Source: Hirschia litorea | GTDB lineage: Bacteria > Pseudomonadota > Alphaproteobacteria > Caulobacterales > Hyphomonadaceae | Reading direction: 5' to 3' | NCBI RefSeq assembly: GCF_042665075.1 | Contig: NZ_JBHTBR010000002.1 | Coordinates: 1,240,001 to 1,304,000 of the forward strand | Length of the DNA stretch: 64,000 nt | In this document: in pieces, positions 35,535 to 43,839 of the stretch | How the letters are laid out: every line of letters starts with the position of its first letter | Position numbering within the stretch: position 1 is the stretch's first letter | The notes under the pieces: generated by a model | What the model was told of the DNA's origin: nothing | Databases searched by the model: none | The model's input: only the letters and a program-made list of their open reading frames with translations | Made by a program: the position numbers and the translations under genes

Positions 35535-36449
35535 TTATGGACGGCAATTGCGCGGCAGCAAATATCCCGTTAGCTGGTTATCTACCAGTACAGCCTCGGC
35601 CTTCAAACACGCACGTGGAGGCGGTCCACTTTCGACGCGCAAGAAACGACCAGATACATTCATCCAATCTTTTTTCTTACTTCCTTCAAGTGGTTCAATC
35701 GATTCAACACCGCCTGTATCTTTGGCAATACATATAAACTCATTGCGCTTTGCAGTTTCCAAAACAAACGCTGTTAGTCCCTCTTCGCGAGGCTGCATAG
35801 CCGTCACTAGGGCTTTGCGGGAGGCATCCTCATATTGCGCTTCCAAGGCTTCAAGACAATAATCAGCTTCAATCGCATATATACCGATCTCACGTGTCCA
35901 ATTTGAACTTTCCGCTTCTTCTGGGTCAGCTTCCGCATCAACCGTTTGTGTCTCGCCACGATACACACAGCCTTGATACACAACTTCATCATGGATCACA
36001 GAAATAGCGCCGCGCACTTGCTCATTTGCTTGTGCGTTTTCACAAGCTCCAGAAGTGATTGAAATAGTCATTCCATCCAAGGTGAAAACATCTGTTCCAT
36101 TTTCTTTGGATGGCTCCCCAACTTGAGCTTCAATTTCAGGAAGTCCTAAACGTTGAAAAATGAACCAACCATCGTTTAATTCCAGACGCCAAAAAGGCTC
36201 TTGGCCTGCCGCATAGAAAGGCGGCTTAATTGCCCAATTTGATACATCTAGCTCAACATTGTTTTCTTCTGGAGCCACAAGTTCGAACTGTTCTGGGATA
36301 ACATATTGTGGTGCATCAGTTTGGGATTGTCCTTCATCGGCACCAGCATCTTTGTCCTGTTCAGCGCCTTGCCCACATGAAGCCAATGCTAAAGCGATTG
36401 GAAAAATAAAACCAATTTTTGATAGCCATTTTTTTTGCATGCGCTTCAT
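35535..36449 (-). CDS. lipoprotein with a DUF/COG3650-like domain
   Basis: A 304-residue lipoprotein (lipobox LASC, Cys25) followed by an acidic linker. The part with AAGQEPFWRLELNDGWF (about residues 80-96) is the GxEPFW motif of the COG3650-type domain, a beta-barrel module often fused in envelope lipoproteins. A second Cys-containing region (about 190-304) ends in a GYLLPRNCRP tail. Probably periplasmic. The start is the second in-frame codon, an ATG downstream of a GGGA site. Confidence 0.75.
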   Translation of the reverse strand: MKRMQKKWLSKIGFIFPIALALASCGQGAEQDKDAGADEGQSQTDAPQYVIPEQFELVAPEENNVELDVSNWAIKPPFYAAGQEPFWRLELNDGWFIFQRLGLPEIEAQVGEPSKENGTDVFTLDGMTISITSGACENAQANEQVRGAISVIHDEVVYQGCVYRGETQTVDAEADPEEAESSNWTREIGIYAIEADYCLEALEAQYEDASRKALVTAMQPREEGLTAFVLETAKRNEFICIAKDTGGVESIEPLEGSKKKDWMNVSGRFLRVESGPPPRACLKAEAVLVDNQLTGYLLPRNCRP

Positions 36450-36701
36450 GAACAAATCCCGTCCCCTTTAATTCGCTGCGGCATTGTATTAACCAACAAC
36501 CCTCGAAGGTAAATGACTAATTCCCCATTAGAGCTGCAGTATTTAAACAAAGCCGAAATTAAACGCGAGAAATAGCAGCGACACGTTGAAAATAGGCATA
36601 ATTTCAAGGTCTCTTACATAAATTCCATCTAATTAGAATCACACACACAGCTATTCATCGCATTAGGCCTAACCTACTCGAATACTGGTAAGAAATCTAA
36701 C

Positions 36702-37547
36702 TTAGTGCGCAATCGCTAAAGCTGGCCCGTCCTCAGCGCGAAGCAAACTACGGCTAACACCCCCAAAAATCATTTCTTCAACCCGCGAATGCCCAAAAGC
36801 ACCAGCAACCAAAATGCCTGCACCTTCATCCTTAGTGAGCTTTAACAGCCCATCAGCAACACTTCCTGAGAACTGTCTAACAGTGGTTGCCATCCCTCTC
36901 ACCTCAAGCCATTCGCGAATACGCTCGCTACTCTCCGGCGCATGCTTATCTTCTAAATTGAGCTTGTCGCCATTTTGCGCAATCACCACACGATCAGCAC
37001 TACAGATAACGCGTTCGTGCAATGCCACGGCGCGGGCAGCTTCTGGACTTCCATCCCACGCAATTACAATGGTTGAAAGATTAGGGTCTTTATCCGTCCC
37101 TGCGATAATCACCGGCTGACGTTTAGACATAAGCGTATGCTCAAATGCGACACCATATGGGCCTGAAGCACGTCCGCAATCATGAGGAAATACCAACCCA
37201 GCAGATAATAGCGCAGCCCCAGCAAACTCTTGCTCTGGAACCCCAACAATGTGCCGCACCGACATCATTTTCGGCTCAATATGTTCACGTAAGCACACTG
37301 CATTAAAGGCGGTTTCGAGTTTCTCGCAAGTATTCCTTTGCGCGTCTTGAATGCTGCTCATCACAACACCGCTATTTGGCATATAAAGGCCAATACCCGA
37401 TCCCGTCATCAGCAATGATCCCGTTGGATCAGGCATCGCGGTCAAACCCTGAATTTTTGTCTTGAGTCTCTGAGACAGTCGGCAAGCTAAAACATTCGCT
37501 TCTTCCATGAAGTCAGCGCCTTCAGTCAAAGTCAAAAATACACTCAT
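36702..37547 (-). CDS. universal stress protein, UspA family, tandem domain
   Basis: A 281-residue protein of two Usp-like halves. The second has the ATP-binding motif GAFGHSRVEEMIFGGVSRSLL (residues about 250-270) following the conserved strand IVIAWDGSPEAARAVA; the first half lacks that motif. Tandem UspA proteins of this kind bind ATP or AMP and rise under stress. GGAGGTG precedes the start. It is a single gene. Confidence 0.88.
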   Translation of the reverse strand: MSVFLTLTEGADFMEEANVLACRLSQRLKTKIQGLTAMPDPTGSLLMTGSGIGLYMPNSGVVMSSIQDAQRNTCEKLETAFNAVCLREHIEPKMMSVRHIVGVPEQEFAGAALLSAGLVFPHDCGRASGPYGVAFEHTLMSKRQPVIIAGTDKDPNLSTIVIAWDGSPEAARAVALHERVICSADRVVIAQNGDKLNLEDKHAPESSERIREWLEVRGMATTVRQFSGSVADGLLKLTKDEGAGILVAGAFGHSRVEEMIFGGVSRSLLRAEDGPALAIAH

Positions 37548-37677
37548 CTCACACCTCCAAATTCAAGTTGATATCTAACAGGCTTAAAAACCATTTTTTA
37601 ATTATGGATTATTGCATATCTGCACTTAAAAGCACAGACGCAGTGTCAAAGCCGTATTGTCACACGCTCCTTTTTCT

Positions 37678-37716
37678 CAAAAAAGAAGCCGAGCAACATT
37701 AACGTTGCTCGGCTTC
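37678..37716 (-). terminator. intrinsic terminator of the beta-oxidation operon
   Basis: GAAGCCGAGCAAC and GTTGCTCGGCTTC form a perfect 13-bp stem with a 6-nt loop. On the minus strand six T residues follow, right after the fadJ-like stop region. Confidence 0.92.
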
Positions 37717-37761
37717 ATTCGATCCATGGATCTATAATAAATTTAGTTCATAAGAACCGAC

Positions 37762-39969
37762 CTACTTTCCAGCAGGTGGGAAACGCTCGTAGAAAGTTTG
37801 GCCTTTTTCCGCCATTTCACGCAACATCGCTCCGGGACGGAAACGATCACCATGTGCTTCAGCCAGACGGTCAGCCTCTTCAACAAAGGCTTTAATGCCC
37901 CATTTCAGATCGATATAGGATACCGCACCACCCGAGTAAGGCGCAAAGCCCCACGCAAGAATAGACCCGACATCTCCATCACGCGCATCCGTGATCACAC
38001 CTTCTTCAAAACAGCGTGCTACTTCAACACTCTGGCGAACAAGAAGACGTTTAATCAGTTCTTCGCGCATTTCCGGCGGACATTCAGTCGTTTTCACTTC
38101 AGCATAGTCAGCAAGCCCTTTCCAGATTTCTGAAGGCTTCCCTTTCTCGTCATAGTCATAAAAGCCTTTGCCAGCCTTGCGGCCAACACGCGCTTTATCT
38201 TCAACCATCCAAGCCATTAAAGCGCCCAGCGGATCGTCATTGTAATCCTTGCCTTCAGCTTCGGCCATTTGGCGACCAATTTTCAATGCTGTATCAAGAC
38301 CAACACTGTCAGACACTTCCAATGGTCCCATTGGCATGCCTGATTGGCGTCCTACATTTTCAATAATGGCTGGAGCGATGCCTTCATTCAGCATTGTCAA
38401 ACCTTCATGTGTGTAGGTGCTAAAGCAGCGTGAAGTGTAGAACCCACGGAAATCATTGACCGCAACAGGTGTCTTTTTAATTTTCAAGACATAGTCAATC
38501 GCTTTAGCGAGCGTCTCTTGAGTGGTTTTCTCACCCATGATGATCTCAACAAGCCCCATGCGCTCTACCGGTGAGAAGAAGTGAATACCGATAAAGTTTT
38601 CTGGGCGTGCTGACGCTTCTGCAAGACCTGTGATTGGCAATGTGGATGTGTTTGACCCCATCACTGCGATATCAGCAATTTGCGCTTCACATTTAGCTGT
38701 AACTTCGGCTTTAATCTTTGGGTTTTCAAAGACAGCTTCAATCACGAGATCAGCACCTTTAAGCGCATCATAGTCCGTCGTTGGTGTGATCAAGGAGAGC
38801 AAAGCTTCACCTTTTTCAGCTGTCATGCGACCACGCTTAACAGCTTTGTCAACGATTTTTTGCGAGTATTCTTTACCGCGATCTGCAGATGCTTGCTCCA
38901 CATCCAAAAGCACAGTTTCAATGCCCGCAGCAGCTTGCACATAAGCAATCCCTGCCCCCATAAGACCTGCACCCACAACACCGACTTTCTTAATCTCGTA
39001 TTGTGGTACGCCCTCTGGACGCGAAGCCCCTTTAGACAGATCCTGAAGGGATTGGAACAATGTCCGCACCATGCCTTGAGCTTCTGGTGTCGCAACTGTT
39101 TTCGCAAAATAACGGCTCTCGATTTTTAGAGCAGTATCAAACGGAACTTGCAGCCCCTCATACACACAAGAAAGGATATTTTTCTGCGCTGGGTAGTTGC
39201 CGTAAGTTTCCTTTACCAGCATTGCATTCCCAACAGTCAGAGCCTGCGTTGCGCCTGCTTGTCTGTTTGGCACGCCACCTGGCACTCTAAACTTGTCATC
39301 ATCCCAAGGCGCTTTAGCTTTTGGATTTGCAAGCACCCATTCAGATGCTTTTTCAACCAGTTCCGCACTTGGCGCAGTTGCATGCACAACACCAAGACCT
39401 AATGCATCTTTTGGTGCCATAGACTTACCTTGCAGAAGGTAAGGCGCTGCCGCCTGTAATCCTGTCAAACGCGTAAGACGCTGCGTTCCACCAGCACCCG
39501 GAAGCAGACCGATCTTAGCTTCAGGAAGCGCAAGTTTAAGTTTTGGGTTGTCATCAGCTACTATTCGGTAGTGACAAGATAGCGCCAATTCCAAACCGCC
39601 GCCCATAGCAAGACCATTAATGGCAATTGCCACTGGCTTACCGCACGTTTCTAGCTCACGGAACACACGGTTGAGTGTGAATGCTTGGTTGAAAACAGCT
39701 TCATAGTCTTCAGGTGTTTTTGCTTTGTTTGCGAGGTAAAGCAGCGTTTGCATTTCACCAAGATCTGCTCCGGCACAAAAACCAGAATCCTTACCTGATG
39801 TAATCACAAGACCTTTTACAGCCTCATTTTCAGCCGTTTCTTTTGTGATCGCTTGAATGTCAGCAATCGCCTCTTTTGTCAGCGTGTTCATAGAACGCTC
39901 TGGCACGTCAAACTTTGCTACCGCAACGCCATTTGCACCAATCTCATAGGAGAATGTTGTGAGTTTCAT
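37762..39969 (-). CDS. fadJ: 3-hydroxyacyl-CoA dehydrogenase / enoyl-CoA hydratase (FadJ/FadB-type)
   Basis: A 735-residue trifunctional-type alpha subunit. The N-terminal crotonase domain has GKDSGFCAGADLGEM and INGLAMGGGLELALSCHYR, and the dehydrogenase domain has the NAD-binding VGVVGAGLMGAGIAYV (about residues 332-347) and IGIHFFSPVERMGLVEIIMG. It hydrates enoyl-CoA and oxidises the 3-hydroxyacyl-CoA in beta-oxidation. It is 13 bp downstream of the thiolase gene, and a ribosome site AAGGGAG precedes it. It is the last gene of the MerR-controlled operon. Confidence 0.96.
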   Translation of the reverse strand: MKLTTFSYEIGANGVAVAKFDVPERSMNTLTKEAIADIQAITKETAENEAVKGLVITSGKDSGFCAGADLGEMQTLLYLANKAKTPEDYEAVFNQAFTLNRVFRELETCGKPVAIAINGLAMGGGLELALSCHYRIVADDNPKLKLALPEAKIGLLPGAGGTQRLTRLTGLQAAAPYLLQGKSMAPKDALGLGVVHATAPSAELVEKASEWVLANPKAKAPWDDDKFRVPGGVPNRQAGATQALTVGNAMLVKETYGNYPAQKNILSCVYEGLQVPFDTALKIESRYFAKTVATPEAQGMVRTLFQSLQDLSKGASRPEGVPQYEIKKVGVVGAGLMGAGIAYVQAAAGIETVLLDVEQASADRGKEYSQKIVDKAVKRGRMTAEKGEALLSLITPTTDYDALKGADLVIEAVFENPKIKAEVTAKCEAQIADIAVMGSNTSTLPITGLAEASARPENFIGIHFFSPVERMGLVEIIMGEKTTQETLAKAIDYVLKIKKTPVAVNDFRGFYTSRCFSTYTHEGLTMLNEGIAPAIIENVGRQSGMPMGPLEVSDSVGLDTALKIGRQMAEAEGKDYNDDPLGALMAWMVEDKARVGRKAGKGFYDYDEKGKPSEIWKGLADYAEVKTTECPPEMREELIKRLLVRQSVEVARCFEEGVITDARDGDVGSILAWGFAPYSGGAVSYIDLKWGIKAFVEEADRLAEAHGDRFRPGAMLREMAEKGQTFYERFPPAGK

Positions 39970-39982
39970 GTGTCAGTCTCCC

Positions 39983-41188
39983 TTATACGCGCTCAATAAC
40001 GGTTGCAGTACCCATTCCGGCACCAATACACAGTGTCACCAGAGCTGTTTCTTTGTCAGAACGCTCTAGCTCATCAACCATTGTTCCAAGGATCATCGCG
40101 CCTGTTGCACCCAAAGGGTGTCCCATAGCAATCGCGCCACCATTCACGTTCATTTTGTCGTGCGGAATGTTGAAATGCTGCATCATACGCAAAACAACAG
40201 CTGCAAACGCTTCATTCAGCTCAATCAGATCAATGTCTTTAATGTCCATTTTCAGCTTACCAAGAAGCTTCTCTGTGACATCCACAGGCCCCGTCAACAT
40301 GATTGTCGGCTCAGAACCAATCGAACAGAAACCTTTCATGCGCGCGCGAGGTTTAAGCCCCATACGCTCACCCATTTCCTTCGTACCAATCAAAACAGCA
40401 CCTGCACCATCCACAATACCCGATGAGTTACCGGCGTGGTGAACATGGTTCATTTTTTCAATTTCTGGGTAACGCTGCAGAGCAACAGCATCAAACCCAA
40501 GCTCACCCATCATGGTGAAACTTGCATTTAGGCCTGCAAGCGATTGCATATCCGTACCCGGACGCATGTGCTCATCATGATCCAGCAAAATGCCGCCCAT
40601 TTGGTCTTTCACAGGAATGATGGATTTCTTAAATCGTCCCTCTTCCCATGATTTTGCAGCACGCTTTTGGCTTTCAACAGCGTATGCGTCACAATCATCA
40701 CGAGAGAAACCGTATTTAGTTGCGATGATATCTGCTGAAATACCTTGAGGTACAAAGCGAGATTTTATCGCCGCAGACGGATCGACAGGCCATGCACCAC
40801 CATTTGAGCCCATGGGCACGCGGGACATTGCTTCCACGCCACCACCAATTGCCATTTCAGCTTCACCAGTCATCACTTTGGCAGCAGCCATGTTACATGA
40901 CTCAAGACCGGAAGCACAGAAACGGTCAATCTGAACGCCCGCTACTTTCTCATCATACCCAGCATTCAAGACCGCAATACGCGCAATATCAGACCCTTGC
41001 TCACCAATAGGTGCCACACATCCAAATATCGCATCATCAATCTTGGATGTATCAAGGTTATTGCGGTCGCGCAGCGCTTCAAGCACTTGCGTCGCAAGAG
41101 ATAGCGATGTGGTCTCGTGCAAGGAACCATTCGCTTTTCCTTTTCCGCGCGGCGTTCTTACCGCATCAAAAATATATGCATCTGGCAT
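39983..41188 (-). CDS. fadI: acetyl-CoA C-acyltransferase (thiolase)
   Basis: A 401-residue thiolase. Catalytic Cys is in DRFCASGLESCNMAA, the His is in NGGAIAMGHPLGATGA, and the C-terminal Cys is in LCIGAGMGTATVIERV. It cleaves 3-ketoacyl-CoA in beta-oxidation and probably forms a complex with the FadJ-type protein, whose gene follows after 13 bp. The ATG at MPDAYIF is chosen because GGGAG precedes it. Confidence 0.95.
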   Translation of the reverse strand: MPDAYIFDAVRTPRGKGKANGSLHETTSLSLATQVLEALRDRNNLDTSKIDDAIFGCVAPIGEQGSDIARIAVLNAGYDEKVAGVQIDRFCASGLESCNMAAAKVMTGEAEMAIGGGVEAMSRVPMGSNGGAWPVDPSAAIKSRFVPQGISADIIATKYGFSRDDCDAYAVESQKRAAKSWEEGRFKKSIIPVKDQMGGILLDHDEHMRPGTDMQSLAGLNASFTMMGELGFDAVALQRYPEIEKMNHVHHAGNSSGIVDGAGAVLIGTKEMGERMGLKPRARMKGFCSIGSEPTIMLTGPVDVTEKLLGKLKMDIKDIDLIELNEAFAAVVLRMMQHFNIPHDKMNVNGGAIAMGHPLGATGAMILGTMVDELERSDKETALVTLCIGAGMGTATVIERV

Positions 41189-41274
41189 TCTTGTTTTCTC
41201 CCGTGCGCGGCAGCTCACCTGCCGCTATTATAGAAGTCTAAAAAGAGTAGACGTTATTGATATAAGGCGTCCGA

Positions 41275-43056
41275 TTAGAATTGCGATTCCTCAAGAAGGA
41301 AGAGCGGTTCAGCACCTGTTTTTACTTTTGCCAGATGCGCCGCAACGTCAGGCAACATGCGCGTCACAAAATAACGCCCTGTCGCTAGTTTTTCTGCATA
41401 AAAACCGTCGCCAGAATCTTTCTTCTCAAGCGCAATTTTCGCCATACGCGCCCACATGTAAGCAAATGTCGTATATCCAAAAATGTGCAGATAATCGTGT
41501 GACGCAGCAGCAGCATTGTCTGGGTTTGTCATGCCGTTCTGCATCAGCCACATTGTCGCTTCTTGAAGCTGGGCTTTAGTCGCCTTCAAGCCATCAACAT
41601 ATAGCTTCATGTCTTCGCTATCGTTTTCAGCAATAAATGCGTCTAATTCAGCGTTGAAAGCCATAATTGCGCGGCCACCTTTTGAAGGCAATTTGCGCCC
41701 CACAAGATCAAGCGCCTGCACACCATTTGTACCTTCGTAAATAAGCGCAATACGACAATCACGTACAAATTGTTCCATTCCCCACTCTTTTGTGAAGCCT
41801 GAACCACCGTGAATTTGCTGCGCATCAATACAGCCTTGCAATCCTTTATCCGTGAGGAAGGCTTTTACGATTGGCGTCAACAAGCCCATGTAATCGCCTG
41901 CTTTTTCGCGAACAGCCTCATCTTCAGAACGATGCTCAAGGTCGTTTTGAAGCATTGTCCAATATGCAAATGCGCGAGCACCTTCATTAAAGGCTTTTTG
42001 GTCCATCAACATGCGGCGCACATCTGGATGCACGATCACAGGGTCAGCTGGTTTATCTGGCGCTTTAGGACCGGAAACAGAACGGCTTTGCAAACGGTCT
42101 TTAGCAAAATCAACAGCGTTCTGATATGAAATTTCAGATTGCGCCAAACCTTGCAAACCAACGCCCAGACGTGCAGCGTTCATCATCACAAACATTGTAC
42201 GCATGCCTTTGTTTGGCTCGCCTACAAGATATCCCGTTGCACCATCATAATTCATCACACATGTCGCGTTTCCGTGGATACCCATTTTCTCTTCTAGGCC
42301 ACCACATCCACACGCATTGCGTTCACCTGGATTGCCATCAGCATCCAGAATGAATTTCGGCACGATAAACAGAGACACACCTTTAATACCTTCAGGCGCG
42401 CCTTCAATTTTAGCCAAAACAAGGTGAATGATATTGTCTGTAAAGTCGTTCTCACCACCAGAAATCCAGATCTTCTGACCTGATATTTTGTATGTTCCGT
42501 CAGCTTGTGGAACAGCTTTGGTCTTCATCATTCCCAAATCAGTACCACAGTGAGGCTCAGTCAGGTTCATTGTACCTGCCCACTCACCCGATACCATCTT
42601 AGGTAGATAGGTTTCTTTCTGTTCTTGAGAGCCGCCCGCTTCAATAGCAGAAGCCGCACCGTGAGTTAGTCCCGGATACATAGCAAACGCCATGTTCGCA
42701 GATGACATCATCTCACTGACAGCGACATCCAACACGTGTGGCAAACCTTGACCACCAAATTCAGGGTTGGCTGAAAGCGTTGTCCATCCACCTTCTGTCA
42801 TGGCTTTATAGGCTTCAGGGAAACCATCAGGGGTCTTCACACTTCCATCGCTATTGCGCACAACACCTTGGTTGTCACCGACGACATTTAGAGGATGAAG
42901 CACTTCTTTTGTGAATTTCGCACCTTCATTCAAAATGGCATCCACAAGGTCTTCTGACAAATCAGAAAAGCCTGGGAGATTATTGTATGAGTGTATGTTT
43001 AGAACTTCATTTAGGATGAAGCGCATATCGCGCACGGGAGCGTCATAACGAGGCAT
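41275..43056 (-). CDS. acyl-CoA dehydrogenase (C-terminally extended type)
   Basis: A 593-residue acyl-CoA dehydrogenase. It has MNLTEPHCGTDLGMMKTKAV (FAD/substrate motif) and ISGGENDFTDNIIHLVLAKI, and the catalytic region IALIYEGTNGVQALDLVGRKL with the active-site Glu in YEGTNG. The extra C-terminal domain of about 130 residues matches the acyl-CoA dehydrogenase C-terminal type (FadE5-like). It performs the first, FAD-linked step of beta-oxidation. The gene is 62 bp downstream of the merR gene and upstream of the thiolase. Confidence 0.95.
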   Translation of the reverse strand: MPRYDAPVRDMRFILNEVLNIHSYNNLPGFSDLSEDLVDAILNEGAKFTKEVLHPLNVVGDNQGVVRNSDGSVKTPDGFPEAYKAMTEGGWTTLSANPEFGGQGLPHVLDVAVSEMMSSANMAFAMYPGLTHGAASAIEAGGSQEQKETYLPKMVSGEWAGTMNLTEPHCGTDLGMMKTKAVPQADGTYKISGQKIWISGGENDFTDNIIHLVLAKIEGAPEGIKGVSLFIVPKFILDADGNPGERNACGCGGLEEKMGIHGNATCVMNYDGATGYLVGEPNKGMRTMFVMMNAARLGVGLQGLAQSEISYQNAVDFAKDRLQSRSVSGPKAPDKPADPVIVHPDVRRMLMDQKAFNEGARAFAYWTMLQNDLEHRSEDEAVREKAGDYMGLLTPIVKAFLTDKGLQGCIDAQQIHGGSGFTKEWGMEQFVRDCRIALIYEGTNGVQALDLVGRKLPSKGGRAIMAFNAELDAFIAENDSEDMKLYVDGLKATKAQLQEATMWLMQNGMTNPDNAAAASHDYLHIFGYTTFAYMWARMAKIALEKKDSGDGFYAEKLATGRYFVTRMLPDVAAHLAKVKTGAEPLFLLEESQF

Positions 43057-43118
43057 AGTGTCACCTGCTTTTGATAAAAACGTGTTTAAGATTCAAAATT
43101 TTAGAACGATACTGGAGT

Positions 43119-43550
43119 TTATTCCGCCGCATCAGCAGCGGTATTCACTGAACTCGTTTTGCGGATCGGCGTGTCATCATTACTTGGCTTGGCCAAGTGG
43201 TTTTCAATGAGCCCGATATTCTCGTTGATCTGCGCAATTGCGCCATCAATATCTTCGCGTTGTTTTTGAAGTTTCGTTACTTGATCGCGGAAACGCTCAA
43301 GCATCAACTCCATCTGAACACGCGGTCCTTCTAAATTATACACATCAAGAAGTTCACGAATTTCAGAAAGCGACAGCCCAATATTTTTCCCCTGCAAAAT
43401 CAATTGCAAGCGACCACGATCTTTATACGAATAAACGCGGTGCATTCCATTTCGAGTAGGATGCAATAAGTCTTTATCTTCATAAAAGCGTAGTGCACGC
43501 GGCGTGACACCAAACTCTTTAGCGAGTTCACCAATGCTGTAAGAACGCAT
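43119..43550 (-). CDS. MerR-family regulator of fatty acid / branched-chain acyl-CoA breakdown (LiuR-like)
   Basis: A 143-residue MerR protein. The N-terminal winged helix SYSIGELAKEFGVTPRALRFYEDKDLLHPTRNG is of the LiuR type, with NGMHRVYSYKDRGRL, followed by a dimerising coiled coil (about 80-120). No cysteine metal sites of CueR or MerR type are present. A palindrome TTACGTGAACGTCAA, matching the ACGT-based LiuR signal, lies in its own promoter. It heads the acyl-CoA dehydrogenase-thiolase-FadJ operon and most likely controls it in response to acyl-CoA. Confidence 0.9.
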   Translation of the reverse strand: MRSYSIGELAKEFGVTPRALRFYEDKDLLHPTRNGMHRVYSYKDRGRLQLILQGKNIGLSLSEIRELLDVYNLEGPRVQMELMLERFRDQVTKLQKQREDIDGAIAQINENIGLIENHLAKPSNDDTPIRKTSSVNTAADAAE

Positions 43551-43598
43551 GTTTTCTCCCGTCTTTGCCTGATATTTTTATTGGCTTATTTACAACCA

Positions 43599-43627
43599 GC
43601 TATACCTAACCATTACGTGAACGTCAA
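43599..43627 (-). promoter_or_regulatory. MerR operator and promoter of the beta-oxidation operon
   Basis: The palindrome TTACGTGAACGTCAA (43613-43627) carries the ACGT half-sites seen in the LiuR-type MerR signal. On the minus strand it overlaps a -35 TTGACG (43627-43622); TATAGC (43604-43599) 17 bp away is the -10. The regulator thus sits between the promoter elements. Confidence 0.75.
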
Positions 43628-43740
43628 GTGATATTTCCAAACTAAACGCAGTCACGAGACGAACACATCCCCACCCCAGCTGGTTAAAATTTACCAATTG
43701 TGAAGAAAACACTGAAAATTCTGCCTATTGGCGCATTCTA

Positions 43741-43755
43741 TTAACCCCCTTTTAA
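43741..43755. promoter_or_regulatory. CtrA box upstream of podJ
   Basis: TTAA-CCCCCTT-TTAA is a perfect match to the CtrA consensus TTAA-N7-TTAA. It lies 85 bp upstream of the podJ-like start. Confidence 0.75.
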
Positions 43756-43802
43756 GACAGATCACTGCATTCATTGATTTGAATATAATTTGCCAGAGTT
43801 GA

Positions 43803-43817
43803 TTAACTCGGCGTTAG
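43803..43817. promoter_or_regulatory. second CtrA box upstream of podJ (one mismatch)
   Basis: TTAA-CTCGGCG-TTAG matches the CtrA consensus in 7 of 8 fixed bases. It lies 23 bp before the podJ ATG, 47 bp from the first site, so two sites flank the likely promoter. Confidence 0.65.
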
Positions 43818-43839
43818 TAATTTTAGACTGGAGCCAAGG

